From NCBI GenBank assembly GCA_030141605.1, contig JAQGDQ010000241.1:124001-188000 (forward strand): 64,000 bases of DNA, written 5' to 3'. Shown piece by piece: positions 21,120 to 31,943 of the stretch; the first letter of the stretch is position 1; every line of letters begins with the position of its first letter. The notes beneath the pieces are model-generated. The model made no database searches. It saw only the letters and a list, made by a program, of their open reading frames with translations, and was not told where the DNA came from. This DNA is from Tubiluchus corallicola. Lineage: Eukaryota > Priapulida > Priapulimorpha > Priapulimorphida > Tubiluchidae. The position numbers and the translations under genes are program-made.

Positions 21120-22751
21120 GCTACGATAAGTGCTGTCAGGTATTAGCGGCTGTGGTTCAACGTCGAACAACGTCTTTGACTTTTATAATACTTTTAATTC
21201 TTTAAATCAACCATCCACGACGGGCATGCGCAGTAAATAAATCGGAATCTCTATCGCTTAGAGGAGAAACGTCCGCAGTTGAAAAGAATCATCAGGAAGA
21301 TGAAAAGCATGCAATTATTTAATGACGTCTGTACTACATGTGTGTACAATTGTACATACTGTAAAGCAAACTGTATGTTTTAAGACTTCTACCTAATACC
21401 TGTACTTACGTGTAGGTAGCTGTATAAAATAAAAACAAGACTGAGAAGCTAAAATACAAAAATAGAAAACCACTTTTAGACATAATAGAAGATATATGTT
21501 CGTTTTTTATTTCCTTGCAGTTTTTTTAATAAGTTGGTGAAAAGAGACAATGCAGATCAATTACGTTAGGACCTTCCCTTAAATATTTTTATACCTCGGT
21601 ACTACGAGAGTTAAGAATTAAAATTAAGGGATTAGGCCTACAATCTGCCCTTTAAAACTCGTCGTAGTTTACTTTACAAAGTAAACTCGTTAAGTTGCTG
21701 TTGAGTGATACGCTTAGCTAGGTATGGAGAAATACAGGTTCTCCATGAGAGCCCAGGTGTAGCTGTGGAATGCAATATTTCCAAGGAACTCGTGTGTAGA
21801 CTAGAGTAAGTTTGCACTCTAAAATAAATTAGAATGAAATCAAAACGCATGTTTTTGTGACGAATCTCGTAACAAGGACACACGAAATGTGAGTACGAAG
21901 CTCAATCGTTTAACATTTTTATCATCTTAATACTGGAGTTGTGTAAAAATAATCGTTAGGTACGTCAACTGTTTTGCTCATCATACTCATGTTATAAGCT
22001 ATAAAATAAGAGTACATTTTTATACATGCATTTTGTTCGTGGAAGCAATATTTATGTTAGCTACGCATCATACCATATTTAATAACTTTCGTAGATGTAA
22101 ATGCACCTAATTAAAGACTGATGAACACCAACGGCATCATAAAAAGATGCCTCTGTCATCTTTAGCATTTACTTTATATGCGCGTAGTAGATCTTTCATA
22201 CTTGTCGATAAATGTCGGAAGCTGCATTAATTGCACGATTAGTGTGGTTAGACCTAAATTTTTATAGAGTCTGAATCTGTTCTTTGTTTTTGGCACACCA
22301 GTGTGTATTTTTCATTCATACCCTACAGCAAGAGTAATGCATCCAAACCTGAAAATTATGCTTAAAAATTTGAACGTGGTTGCTTTTTATGCATTTACAA
22401 CTGTTTAGATCTTATGTAAGCGTGGTTTAAACTTTATTCTGGGTCAGTTTGTTTCTGTCAGTATGGCAGAAAAGCTGTCCGTATTGTCTCTTATGTTACG
22501 TATGTATGTCAACTTAGAATGTCAGTTTATTGTGTGAGTTGGTGATTTTCTTATAAGTTCCTCGTGTAATTCAGTAATGTTAATCCATTAGTTCATTCCT
22601 TATTATTAACTTTGTGATTTGAGTTGACCTTTTATGTGAGGCCATTAAACATTAGTAGACCTCTTATATAGGGGCAAGTTAGAATCTGATGAATCTGATC
22701 CCAATTAATTTATTGGGCAGATACTTAGTATTAGAAAGTGAATGTAATTTC

Positions 22752-22756
22752 GCGCG

Positions 22757-22836
<80 letters not shown>
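22752..22836. repeat. (GC)n(AC)n compound microsatellite
   Basis: About 7 GC units followed by about 35 AC units, upstream of SBP-like copy 2. Confidence 0.95.
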
Positions 22837-22837
<1 letters not shown>

Positions 22838-23062
22838 CACTGATCTTTTCTTTTCATAATACATTATATTCACAGTAATTGAACCGGCTTCACAGATTCG
22901 ACTCGTGAGCTAGTTCTCGTTATTCAACTTCAGTAATGACGAAGGGCAATCTTATTTTTCTTCCAGCTTTTTCCCTTTTCTTTCCCCTTCGCCAGAGTAC
23001 CCAAATGCCCAATGCAAAATTAATTTTCTGTAATTTTTTTACATAGACTCTGTTAATACAAA

Positions 23063-26000
23063 ATGCCAGAACCAGATGAATTAGCAATTACAGAACCAGC
23101 GCACGGAAGTATGGGATTCAATCTAAACGGAGATAGGATTACCTTCTTTGCTGTGGTAAGACAATCGTGTAGCAATTATCATTGATAATGTGATGCTCCG
23201 GGTTGCCTGATGTGTGTCGAATCTCTAAACTCCCCACCTTCACAACCTATTATATGTATAATTTGTAAATATCAGAACTCTCCCAGACATTTTTAAATGT
23301 GCAGGCCCGTGTGTTATCTTTCATATGTACATGTTTTTTAATTAATTAATTTTAGCCCCAAACTCTCATTTATTTATTTCTTAACATTCACTGTGTGCAA
23401 ACTAACTTTATCGATATTTTTATGTCTTAAATAAAAGTGAAACGTAAAAAAATGGAAAACTGACATTTTCGTATTACGGTTTACTAATCCAAAGATGTTT
23501 TTTCGTCCCTGGGACATCTTTAAAGTAACCAAAAAATACCTGACATGATAATGAGCGTTTAAAGAAAAATTATTCATTAATCAATCAATCAATCAGTCAG
23601 TCAGTTAGTCAGTCATTAATCATTACCATAATTGTGTTAAAACTATTAACACCAACTATAAAGAACGCATGACCGTTTATAACAATCACTCATCATGCTG
23701 TCAAATCAAAATGCATTTCACAAAAACAATGTATAATTTAAAAGAATTTAGCATGTAAAATTAAAACATTGTTTTTGTGAAATGCTGTCGTGAATTCACA
23801 GTATGCTTTGTGAAATTGGTAATATGTAACTGCTTACGTTTTCTTGACAGTTTATGACTTTATGTTGTTGTTTGGCATATAATTTAGTCCAATTATGTTA
23901 GGTGAATGAATACTGATTATATTTTCTTTTTATGTTAGGTGAATGAATACTGATTATATTTTCTTTTTAGACACATTTCTTTGTCATGTTAATATTGTTG
24001 TTACACTGAAGATGTACCAAGGGGCAATGTCTGGAGATTAATAAAGTGACTTTAGCTAACATCATAGCATCTGTCAGTGATTTTTCCTGATATAAGTACA
24101 AAACTTGTGACAAAATATTAACTGTGCTAGACAGGACAAGTATCTTGTTTATACTGGGCCCATTTTAGCTAAGCCAAGTAAGTAATAACATAAACAGTAA
24201 GACTTACTTGCAAATTATTTACCCTTAACCAAAGTCACTTTTGATTCATTAACATTCTATAGCTTATAAAGTCTACGCTGCAACAGACACAACTAGATTT
24301 TGTCAGTATAATTAAAGGGCATAAGTCGGTCTATATTTACAGTACATTTACAAATCAGTCTTCTTAACATTTACTACATTTAACAGGTACTTGTTGCCGC
24401 TGTAGCAATTGTGGCACTTGTTCTTGCAGCCGTCAGTTTGTCACAGGGCCCTGCTCAAGTCGCAATCAATGGAAGAGTGGTTGGGTCAGGTTTGGGTAAG
24501 TTGCTTGAAGCAAGTCAATTTTATTGTCTCATTGCATAACGCATTCACATAAAGTGCATATCATTTCTAACATTTCACACAACTCGTTCTAGTTTTACTC
24601 ATCCAGTCTTGCTATGAAGCGAGTAAATTCGTCATCTTGGGGGACGAGTAACCTGAAAGTTATATTAATTGAAGTTACAAATTATATAGTCAGAAAACTA
24701 TATAGTAACTATTTTATTTTTTACACCATCACAAGTCACTTTTGCTTAGATGGCGTCTTCATTTCAAACACTTGTGTACAGTGAAATGCATTTAGGGGTT
24801 AAAAATAATAATGAGCAAATATCTGTGACAGCATTTCTCGCGAAATGTGGTAGAAAATGGGTGTGGCAGGTTAAAGGACAGCGTTTCTGTTTCTGTAAAT
24901 CTGATTGTTATAAGAACATTGGTGTAGCAGGTTAAAGGACAACATTTCAGTCACTGTAAATCTAACTGTTATGAGAGCATAGGTGTAGCAGGTTAAAGGA
25001 CAACATTTCAGTTACTGTAACTCTGATTGTTATGAGAACATATGTGCAGCAGGTTAAAGGACAACATTTCAGTTACTGTAAATCTGATTGTTATGAGAAC
25101 ATAGGTGTAGCAGGTTAAAGGACAACATTTCAGTCACTGTAAATCTAACTGTTATGAGAACATAGGTTTAGCAGGTTAAAGGACAACATTTCAGTCACTG
25201 TAAATCTAACTGTTATGAGAGCATAGGTGTAGCAGGTTAATGGACAACATTTCAGTTACTGTAAATCTGATTGTTATGTGAACAGAAGTGTAGCAGGTTA
25301 AAGGACAACATTTTTAGTTACTGTAAATTTGATTGATATGAGATACGTTGCTCGGTTACAATAGAACGTTTATATTGACAGTAGCAATCATTATAGTTCC
25401 ATAACCTGAAAAACGTGTAGACTAAAAATGATGTTAACATATATTTGTTTCCTATGCATCTACACTAATTTGTTCTTGTTTTTTTTGAAAGCGAGTAACA
25501 ACAATGGCGGGTCTTATATGGCTAACGCAAGTCCAAAAAACAAAATATGGATGTTTGCCATAGGCCATGATTTCTCACCTTACGAATATCAGTAAGTGTA
25601 ATTTATGGTATATTTTATGTCCAATACACTTCATGTTGCATAAATATTGTACTGCAGGGCTGTGATGAGGTTGTGTAATACTGGCAGGAGAATACAGCAG
25701 ACTTCTCAGGTGTGCGTGTGAACGTGGCTTTAACTAGCACATAGACTCTTATTCTGACCTTGTGTTAGTGGGAGCCACTAGTCACGTGCACATCTGAGCT
25801 TATAAAAAGGGTAGGTCTGCTGTGGATCCTTGTCAGTGGTCAGTGGTCGTCTCATCTCATCTCATCTCAGCTCTGTTCGCACTTCAGGCTTTGCTCCATT
25901 CGGTAAGCTATTTGAAACTTTTTGTTTTGGTAATAAATCGTCATTTTTATTTTATTCATTTTGGTTTTGGTTTTTGAGACATGCCGCACAGTGTAGGCCG

Positions 26001-28547
26001 CGGTGCTATCCGTTCTGCCTCCACTAAAAGCGGAGTCCAATATACAGTAATATTAACACTGAAAAATTTCTAGAAACAACCTGCTTTCAGTACATTGCTT
26101 TATCTGATCATACTTTCTATATTCACAGAAATAGTCAAGGATACACAGATGGTTTTAATGTTGAATTAATTAGCGAAGTTTGCCGAGAAGCTGGAGTCAC
26201 CTGTCATCTTGTTTATGATGACTACAACAACTGCTGGAATGGAAATCCGGGAAAACATCCAATTCCGGGACCAGGTAAATCAAAATCCGGAAATCCGGGA
26301 TCTCAAAAGTATGCTGCTATGTACCTATTACCTATTACTGTAGGCACGAAAACTTTACTGTATTTTGCTAAAGATATACTTGTTATGTTTCTTTATTCGT
26401 CTTAAATTTCAGGATTATTTGGCGGCTGGTATGACGCCTGTACAGGGTGGTCACAACAAGCATCCCGTTTAAACAGCGTGAAATTTTCTAATGCCTGGAC
26501 TACACCAGGAAAAGCACAGTTTATTGTGCGAAGTGGAAATGCTAACAATATAAAGCAAGGTTCTGGGTATGATCTCACAGGTCGTAAGATTGGTAGGTAA
26601 ATCATCCTATTTATTTTTTAACATAATTTCGCATGGTCAAAAGTCTCAAAGCAGTAGTCAACTATATACTATAATAAGTAGTCAACTACCTCCCAATAAG
26701 TGAGCCTGTATAAATGTGGCAATTGTATGCTCTGTATGATAATGGTGGAGTTATAAGTAGCACTGCCCATCATTCATTAGGATGAAAGTCTCTGTGGTGA
26801 AAATTCATTAGAGTTGGAAAGAAGCCAAATTTTCATTGTAACAGGATAGGTTAGGAAATCTGTACGGAAGCATGAGAAATATCAGTATTTTACATGAGTG
26901 ATTATAAGCAGAAACTCGATTCAAGTTTCGATCTCCGAAATGGGTTTTCATTGTGATTCCTATAATGTGAGTAGCTTTTTTGTGATACTGATTTCGTAAA
27001 AGTCACTTACAAAAAAGGAAGGGAAGGTGTACCACAAAACATCTTTTGAAGAACAAATTCTCGTTTCGCTTCATTTATCGATTTTTTTCAAATCCTTTGT
27101 ACCGATATTTATATGAAAAGTTGTTTTGTAGGTTTCTTGGATGGCTGGGTTTCAGACGAACATTGTGTGGCAAGGCAACCAAACATACGAGGCAACATGT
27201 TGGCCAATAACCAAATTTTCCATTACAAGACCCAAGCTGATGCCTATGAAGCTTTAAAGACTGGCGCGGTAACTGTGTAAAAAATTACGTAGTTATAGTT
27301 AATAATTGCCAAAAAATTTGCATAATAGCTTGTTAGAATTTTCGCACATATACTAAAGTTATTATTGTGAAACAAACCTTATTAGAACCCATATCTGTTA
27401 CAGCACGTGTACTCACTACCCTGTGTATGTGACCATGTATGCCGTATTTTTACGTACTGCACACTGCAAATTTGAATCCAGCACACAATGCAGGACCTAA
27501 TTAACACGGATGTTTGTAAAAGTGTCCTTGCCACAATCATCCACATTAATTAAGTACCTACCGGAAGCGGAACAGACGAGCATTGTAGACACAAAACGGA
27601 AACACAGAACTGCTAGAAGTATCTTACCCACGTTCAGATGCAAATGCATTTTTATATTTAGATTTATTTATTCATCCATTTAGCACAATACTACAAAATA
27701 CAAATTGTACAATTACAAATTGACAATGCTTTGCAGCGGTTATGAGCATAGCAGAAGAAATTAACTTATAAGCTATGCAAGTAGCTTATCATGCACGCTC
27801 ATTAAAAAATAGACAAAAGCAGGGTGGTACATGATGAATTGTCCAGGTACAGTGTTCCCATTAGTCACCCAACCATTTAGCGACCAGGCCATCTATTTAC
27901 TACATACAAATAGTCGGCAAATAAATTTCCCTCAGGATGGAGTTGCACGTGTGCCATAGCCCCAAGTACGTGTTTGTGTCCATTTAAAATGTCGATGCGA
28001 ATTTAAAATTCTACTTAAACAACAAGACTTTAAACTTCATTACAGATTGATGCACTGTTTCACGGTGCTAATGCTATTCTGGATCAAGGGCTAGAAAGCG
28101 CGGGTCAAGACTTGCAATCCTGCATGGAGGATGGATTAAGCATGATGCTGAAAAAGGACAGCAATTTAGCATCGTGGTTTAATCCCGCTCTTGCTTCAAT
28201 CAGAGAAAAAGGAATTTATCAAAGAATATGCAAGGAAGCACCAATGAAACATGGTATAAAATTACTTATATCGATGAAGTAATACGTTTTGATGGTGATT
28301 CTTAATTTGAAAAGGAGGCACGCGACTAAATGTGCAAACCCCCCTTTTATAAATGATGCAAACCATAGTAATTACTGCATAGTTCAACAAAAATTCTTTT
28401 AAACAAAATAAATGTTGTTTTACAGCACTAAACATGTGCAATTCTTTAATAACTACTGTGACACTATGAATTTTATATCGTCATCATGATCTATTTTTTG
28501 TTTTTCTTTTAGCTGGAAATGAAGTCAAAATCAGATGCCTTGACTAA
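23063..28547 (+). CDS. Membrane-anchored family-3 SBP-like protein, copy 2 (335 aa)
   Basis: Eight exons: 23063-23155, 24387-24495, 25492-25591, 26129-26274, 26413-26592, 27132-27268, 28046-28253 and 28513-28547 (stop TAA). Intron phases are the same as in copy 1. The product has a 31-residue tail (MPEPDELAITEPAHG...), a hydrophobic segment at about 32-50 and an SBP_bac_3-like ectodomain from about residue 86: FAIGHDFSPYEY, TDGFNVELI, Arg168 before VKFS, LTGRKIGFLDGW, IDALFHG, GIYQRIC. All eight ectodomain cysteines are kept. It is closer to copy 3 than to copy 1: the peptide from CMEDGL through KEAPMKH is identical in copies 2 and 3. An AG lies 16 nt before the ATG. Introns hold a 61-bp minisatellite and an LTR-like block. 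Exon 6 to 7 joins GCG to ATT, making Ala-Ile-Asp. Confidence 0.87.
23713..23785. repeat. Perfect 20-bp inverted repeat (hairpin)
   Basis: The arms 23713-23732 (GCATTTCACAAAAACAATGT) and 23766-23785 are exact reverse complements around a 33-nt AT-rich spacer. It lies in intron 1 of copy 2 and may be a small foldback element. No target duplication was recognised. Confidence 0.7.
23894..23967. repeat. Perfect 37-bp tandem duplication
   Basis: Two adjacent identical 37-bp units beginning TATGTTAGGTGAATG, in intron 1 of copy 2. Confidence 0.9.
24006..24034 (+). other. Weak hammerhead-like retroelement tail motif
   Basis: CTGAAGA, a TGTACC...GGGGCA stem-like segment, then ATGTCTGGAG and an AATAAAG tail. 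It resembles the other tail motifs in the window, but the GAAA core is missing. Confidence 0.25.
24861..25348. repeat. 61-bp minisatellite, 8 units, intron 2 of copy 2
   Basis: Eight consecutive 61-bp units, each starting GTGTAGCAGGTTAAAGGACA or close to it and carrying CACTGTAAATCTAACTGTTATG variants. Inner units differ at few positions; the first and last are more diverged. The array has alternating variants (TCACTG/TTACTG, CTAACTG/CTGATTG), suggesting higher-order expansion. Confidence 0.95.
25648..26048 (+). mobile_element. LTR-like block (possible solo LTR)
   Basis: About 400 bp, GC-richer than its surroundings, with a promoter-like layout: TATAAAA at 25801, a (CTCAT)n stretch at 25852-25868, AATAAA at 25931 and T-rich sequence after it. 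It begins TGTACTG and ends near TACAGT, and is flanked by AATAT on both sides (25643-25647 and 26049-26053). The 3' end lacks the usual CA, so the boundaries are uncertain. No internal retroelement coding sequence is present. It lies in intron 3 of SBP-like copy 2. Confidence 0.4.
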
Positions 28548-28718
28548 AAGTTTCTAACTGGAAGGCGATTTACAGTTAAAAGCTCAGTAGGACGATTTGT
28601 AAACATCTCACGTGTCTTAATTAAAATGATTAAAATAACAGGAGATTATTATACTGTACATTCATATACATTAAAAAGATGTGGACTAGCAACGTTTATA
28701 ATTTTGTTAGATATATGT

Positions 28719-29165
28719 ACCAGGTGACCCAAAAATGTGCCGCAGTTTTAATCTCAAAATTATAAGTAGAAAATACCGGAAACGCTTGAAAATTACCACG
28801 CTGACACGCTGATGTTACGAACGGTTATGACTGAATATTAAAAAATTTAGGCCCTTACGTTAGATTTTAATAAAAAGAGGCGGAAGTTTTAAAGCAATAA
28901 GGCAAAAAAAATGCCGTGAAAGTTGTAAAATATTGTTGCAAAATATTGTTAAAATTTAGGCATAACACAAGTGCTCTATGATTTTACTTCTTCCGTGCAC
29001 CTGAACGAAGGCGTTTCTTCCGACACCTGACACAGTTCCTCACTTATTCAAAGAGTATTTGGTTCCAACATTTAACAATTTTTGTCTTTAGTTCTCTACG
29101 CCAAATGACTCTGTGCGTCCATCATACACTGTCTCTTTAAGAGAATTCCAGACAACATAATGCAG
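28719..29165 (-). mobile_element. Tc1/mariner-superfamily transposase remnant
   Basis: On the minus strand 29160-28980 reads, with stops and gaps, like the C-terminal end of a DDE transposase: VWNSLKETVYDGR at the start and IIEHL at the end. About 250 bp further on, the element appears to end at GGTGACCC-type sequence (28721-28745), similar to the inverted ends of such elements. It is heavily decayed and no catalytic triad is visible. Confidence 0.45.
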
Positions 29166-30239
29166 AGAATTTAGTACAATTTTTAGACAAGTCTTAATTA
29201 GTGCTTTATTTTCCGTGGTGAAGACCATGATGTAAACTGGTTGATTTCTTTATTGTTTTACTGCTATGTATATTCAGTGTTTTGGTTTCCAAGGTAGCTG
29301 TTTTTCTATTGACGATTAGATGGCATTGTTCCGGTGTCAAAAGTTCTTCAGAAATAAGCTAAAAACTACTTAAATCATAAACTTGTAATTTTCGCAGCCA
29401 ATGGCTAATGTATTGTATTATCACACAGTGAAAACTCAACTTTGTAGATGCGTGCTTCTGGCATTATTGTAGTCTAGGCTTTTGCACATTTTTTCTGCGC
29501 CACCGGATATATGTGAAATTAGAGTACAGCTGGCCTGAAAAAGATAATGTTATTAACAATTATTTAGTCATCGTAATTTTATTGCAGTTTGTTAATGTAA
29601 GAGAACCGTTTCACAGTAGGCTATGTTTTGATAATTCTGTTGAGTTACCAACTTTCCACGTGTCACAGATATAGGATTGCATTTTGTTTATAAATTCAAA
29701 ATGCGCAATGTAGCTACGGCAAATAGAGTGGATTTACAGTAGACAGTAGATCTGTAAGACCAATTTATGGAAGATTATGGCTAGCAATACTTTTGTAACA
29801 TTGACTAAATGTTGCGCCTTTTTATTTCCCGACTTATTAGTATATGTGTGCACTGTATTTCGCGTTAAAGCATTGTAACAATTTTGGCTATTACGATGCA
29901 ACTCAGTGTGAGCTCGAGAGAAAAAACAATTTACACTATCAAAATGTAATAAGAAATCACCTTTGTGTAGATTTGTAGATAAGTAGATTAGTTACATATT
30001 AATAAATAAATAAGTTTTGTAATGTTTCTGAGTTCCAAACTTCACTTAACAATTATACCACACCTGTATTTTGGAAGCCGGATCACATCTAGCTCCGTAT
30101 CGGGAGCTTGTTTTAGGAAAAAAATCGCAGGCTAGTGTGTGTAACGTCAGTACTATACCAGATAACTGAGTCAGTAAATTTTGTAACAGAGTTCAGTAAT
30201 AACCAATGAATTAAAATTAATTTTCTACCATGTGGAATA

Positions 30240-30480
30240 ATGTGGACTTCGCCTGGAAGGTCATAGTTTTTTAACATTGGAACAATTGAAGAAAGTGCTT
30301 GTTGAAGATCTACTACCAGTTACTTCTGCTGAACGGGTAAAAAATTTCTTTTTCTGCCAATCACACTATGTGATAGAAAATGTATCCATATTTGAATGGA
30401 TGCCAGTTACTAGTGGAATTCCTCAAGGCGCGTATTAGGGTCAATGGTGATCAAATTTTGGAAATGCAATTCCTAGCGTA
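30240..30480 (+). mobile_element. LINE reverse-transcriptase fragment
   Basis: The frame around 30394-30437 encodes EWMPVTSGIPQGAY, matching the S-G-(I/V)-P-Q-G block of non-LTR reverse transcriptases. The LGP that normally follows is lost at a stop. Flanking pieces are too degraded to classify. Confidence 0.5.
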
Positions 30481-31943
30481 AAAACAAGCCTGAATATGAA
30501 AATATGTGAATCAATCATAAACGCGTAGCAAAGGGATTAAAAAGTGGTCAGAAAAGTACTCATGTAGGTATTTAAAATTCTTCATATGTGCACCAACATC
30601 AGAGAAAACAATCCTGTTGAAGTACAGGAAAACAGCATTTCTCGCTGGTAAGCATATCAAGTTTTAAAAGCACGTAGCAGCTACCTCAAAAAGGGCCTTT
30701 ACATAGTTAAGTAAAGAAAATGCTACACAACACTGTACTGCTTTCTCGTCCGGCTCATTTTAGAATAGAGTTTTTTATTGTGTTAAAAATATTGAAGTCT
30801 TCAAAACCAGCACGGACAGCTTCAGAAAACCACACCTCTGGTAGACACTGCAAAACAATTGGACAGTCATATAAGTCCAAAAGTTTAAACATTTGCTACA
30901 CCATTATAGAGAGAATGACACAGTAGAAGTGTGCAAAATTTGTAAGGGGTGGTACATATTTCTTCAGTTATAGGTACTCTACACGCCAGATAATCCAGCT
31001 ATAAGATACAGTTTAAAGCTGGTAAAAGAAGGATCGGATTGGATGGTTGCGAGAACTTTTTCTCCTTGACATTGGTCATATGCCTAGTGAGGTTGTAAAC
31101 AATTAACAATTTTAAGAAGCTAGACAGGGTACGGTACTTTTGACATTATGGTCTTCGAACCATACTACATAGTATTCCATCAGACACTAAACATATTCGA
31201 GTATCAAAGGAAAACTTTAACTGATGACATTTTATTAATCATAAAATGATTGACGTGACGTAATAAAACACGACATTCTTCGCTATAAGTTTAGACAAAT
31301 ACCGGTTATTCATGGTTGCCCAAAGCTAGCCAAGGAATGCAGTATAGACAAGCAGAGTTTCCACAATTCAATTTAACGCTCTGAAATAATCCAAGATGAC
31401 AATGAACTGCAAGTGTTTGCGATGCATCCAGTATGCAAGCAGAGGCTAGCAAAACGTGAGTACTGGGCTTTAATCTTTAGGCAATTAGCAGCTTCATTAT
31501 CTAACTAATTACTTGAAATGTCGTAATTTTTGTGAACGCAAATGTGTACAAAACAATTGGTAAAGACGGTTGAGTAAGAAACATGACGTATGCATTACAA
31601 CCAAGCAAAGGTAATTTTAAAACGTGCGCTTTGTGATCTTATGCTTATTTTCAATCATAATAAATTTCACTATTGAATAAAGACTAGTAATTAATGGAAA
31701 ATAAGGCTATCAGTAACAGGCAGCTACTTTTGTCTGTGAACGCAACTTTTATGTGTAACTACACATACAGAATGTCATGTTACTTGTAGAAGTGATTAAG
31801 TCTAAAAACTAATGCACACCAGTAGCACACTGGGCATTTACTTTATACATGCCCAATACACGTTGGATATTGAAGTTAATGCTAAATTGGATAATGAACG
31901 CAATGCTAAATTGATTTTTGTAGCTGATCTATTGGTAGAGTAA

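Larger units (their letters stand above)
16698..23046. other. Region between SBP-like copies 1 and 2
   Basis: It contains the 3' UTR of copy 1 (poly(A) signal 16937-16942), a hAT-like MITE (17303-17594), two LINE fragments and the AC/GC microsatellite at 22752. Between 21120 and 22750 I see no exon. If copy 2 has a non-coding first exon it must lie here. Confidence 0.5.
28548..31938. other. Region between SBP-like copies 2 and 3
   Basis: 3' UTR of copy 2 (ATTAAA at 28670-28675), a Tc1/mariner-type remnant, a degraded LINE RT fragment near 30.3 kb and otherwise unrecognised AT-rich sequence. The 31.7-31.9 kb part shows short similarity to the 22.1-22.2 kb region (GCATTTACTTTATA), so the duplicated unit probably included upstream flank. 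Confidence 0.45.

Noticed and set aside
24861-25348. CRISPR-like regular repeats
   Set aside because: The units are contiguous 61-bp minisatellite repeats without unique spacers, in a eukaryotic intron.
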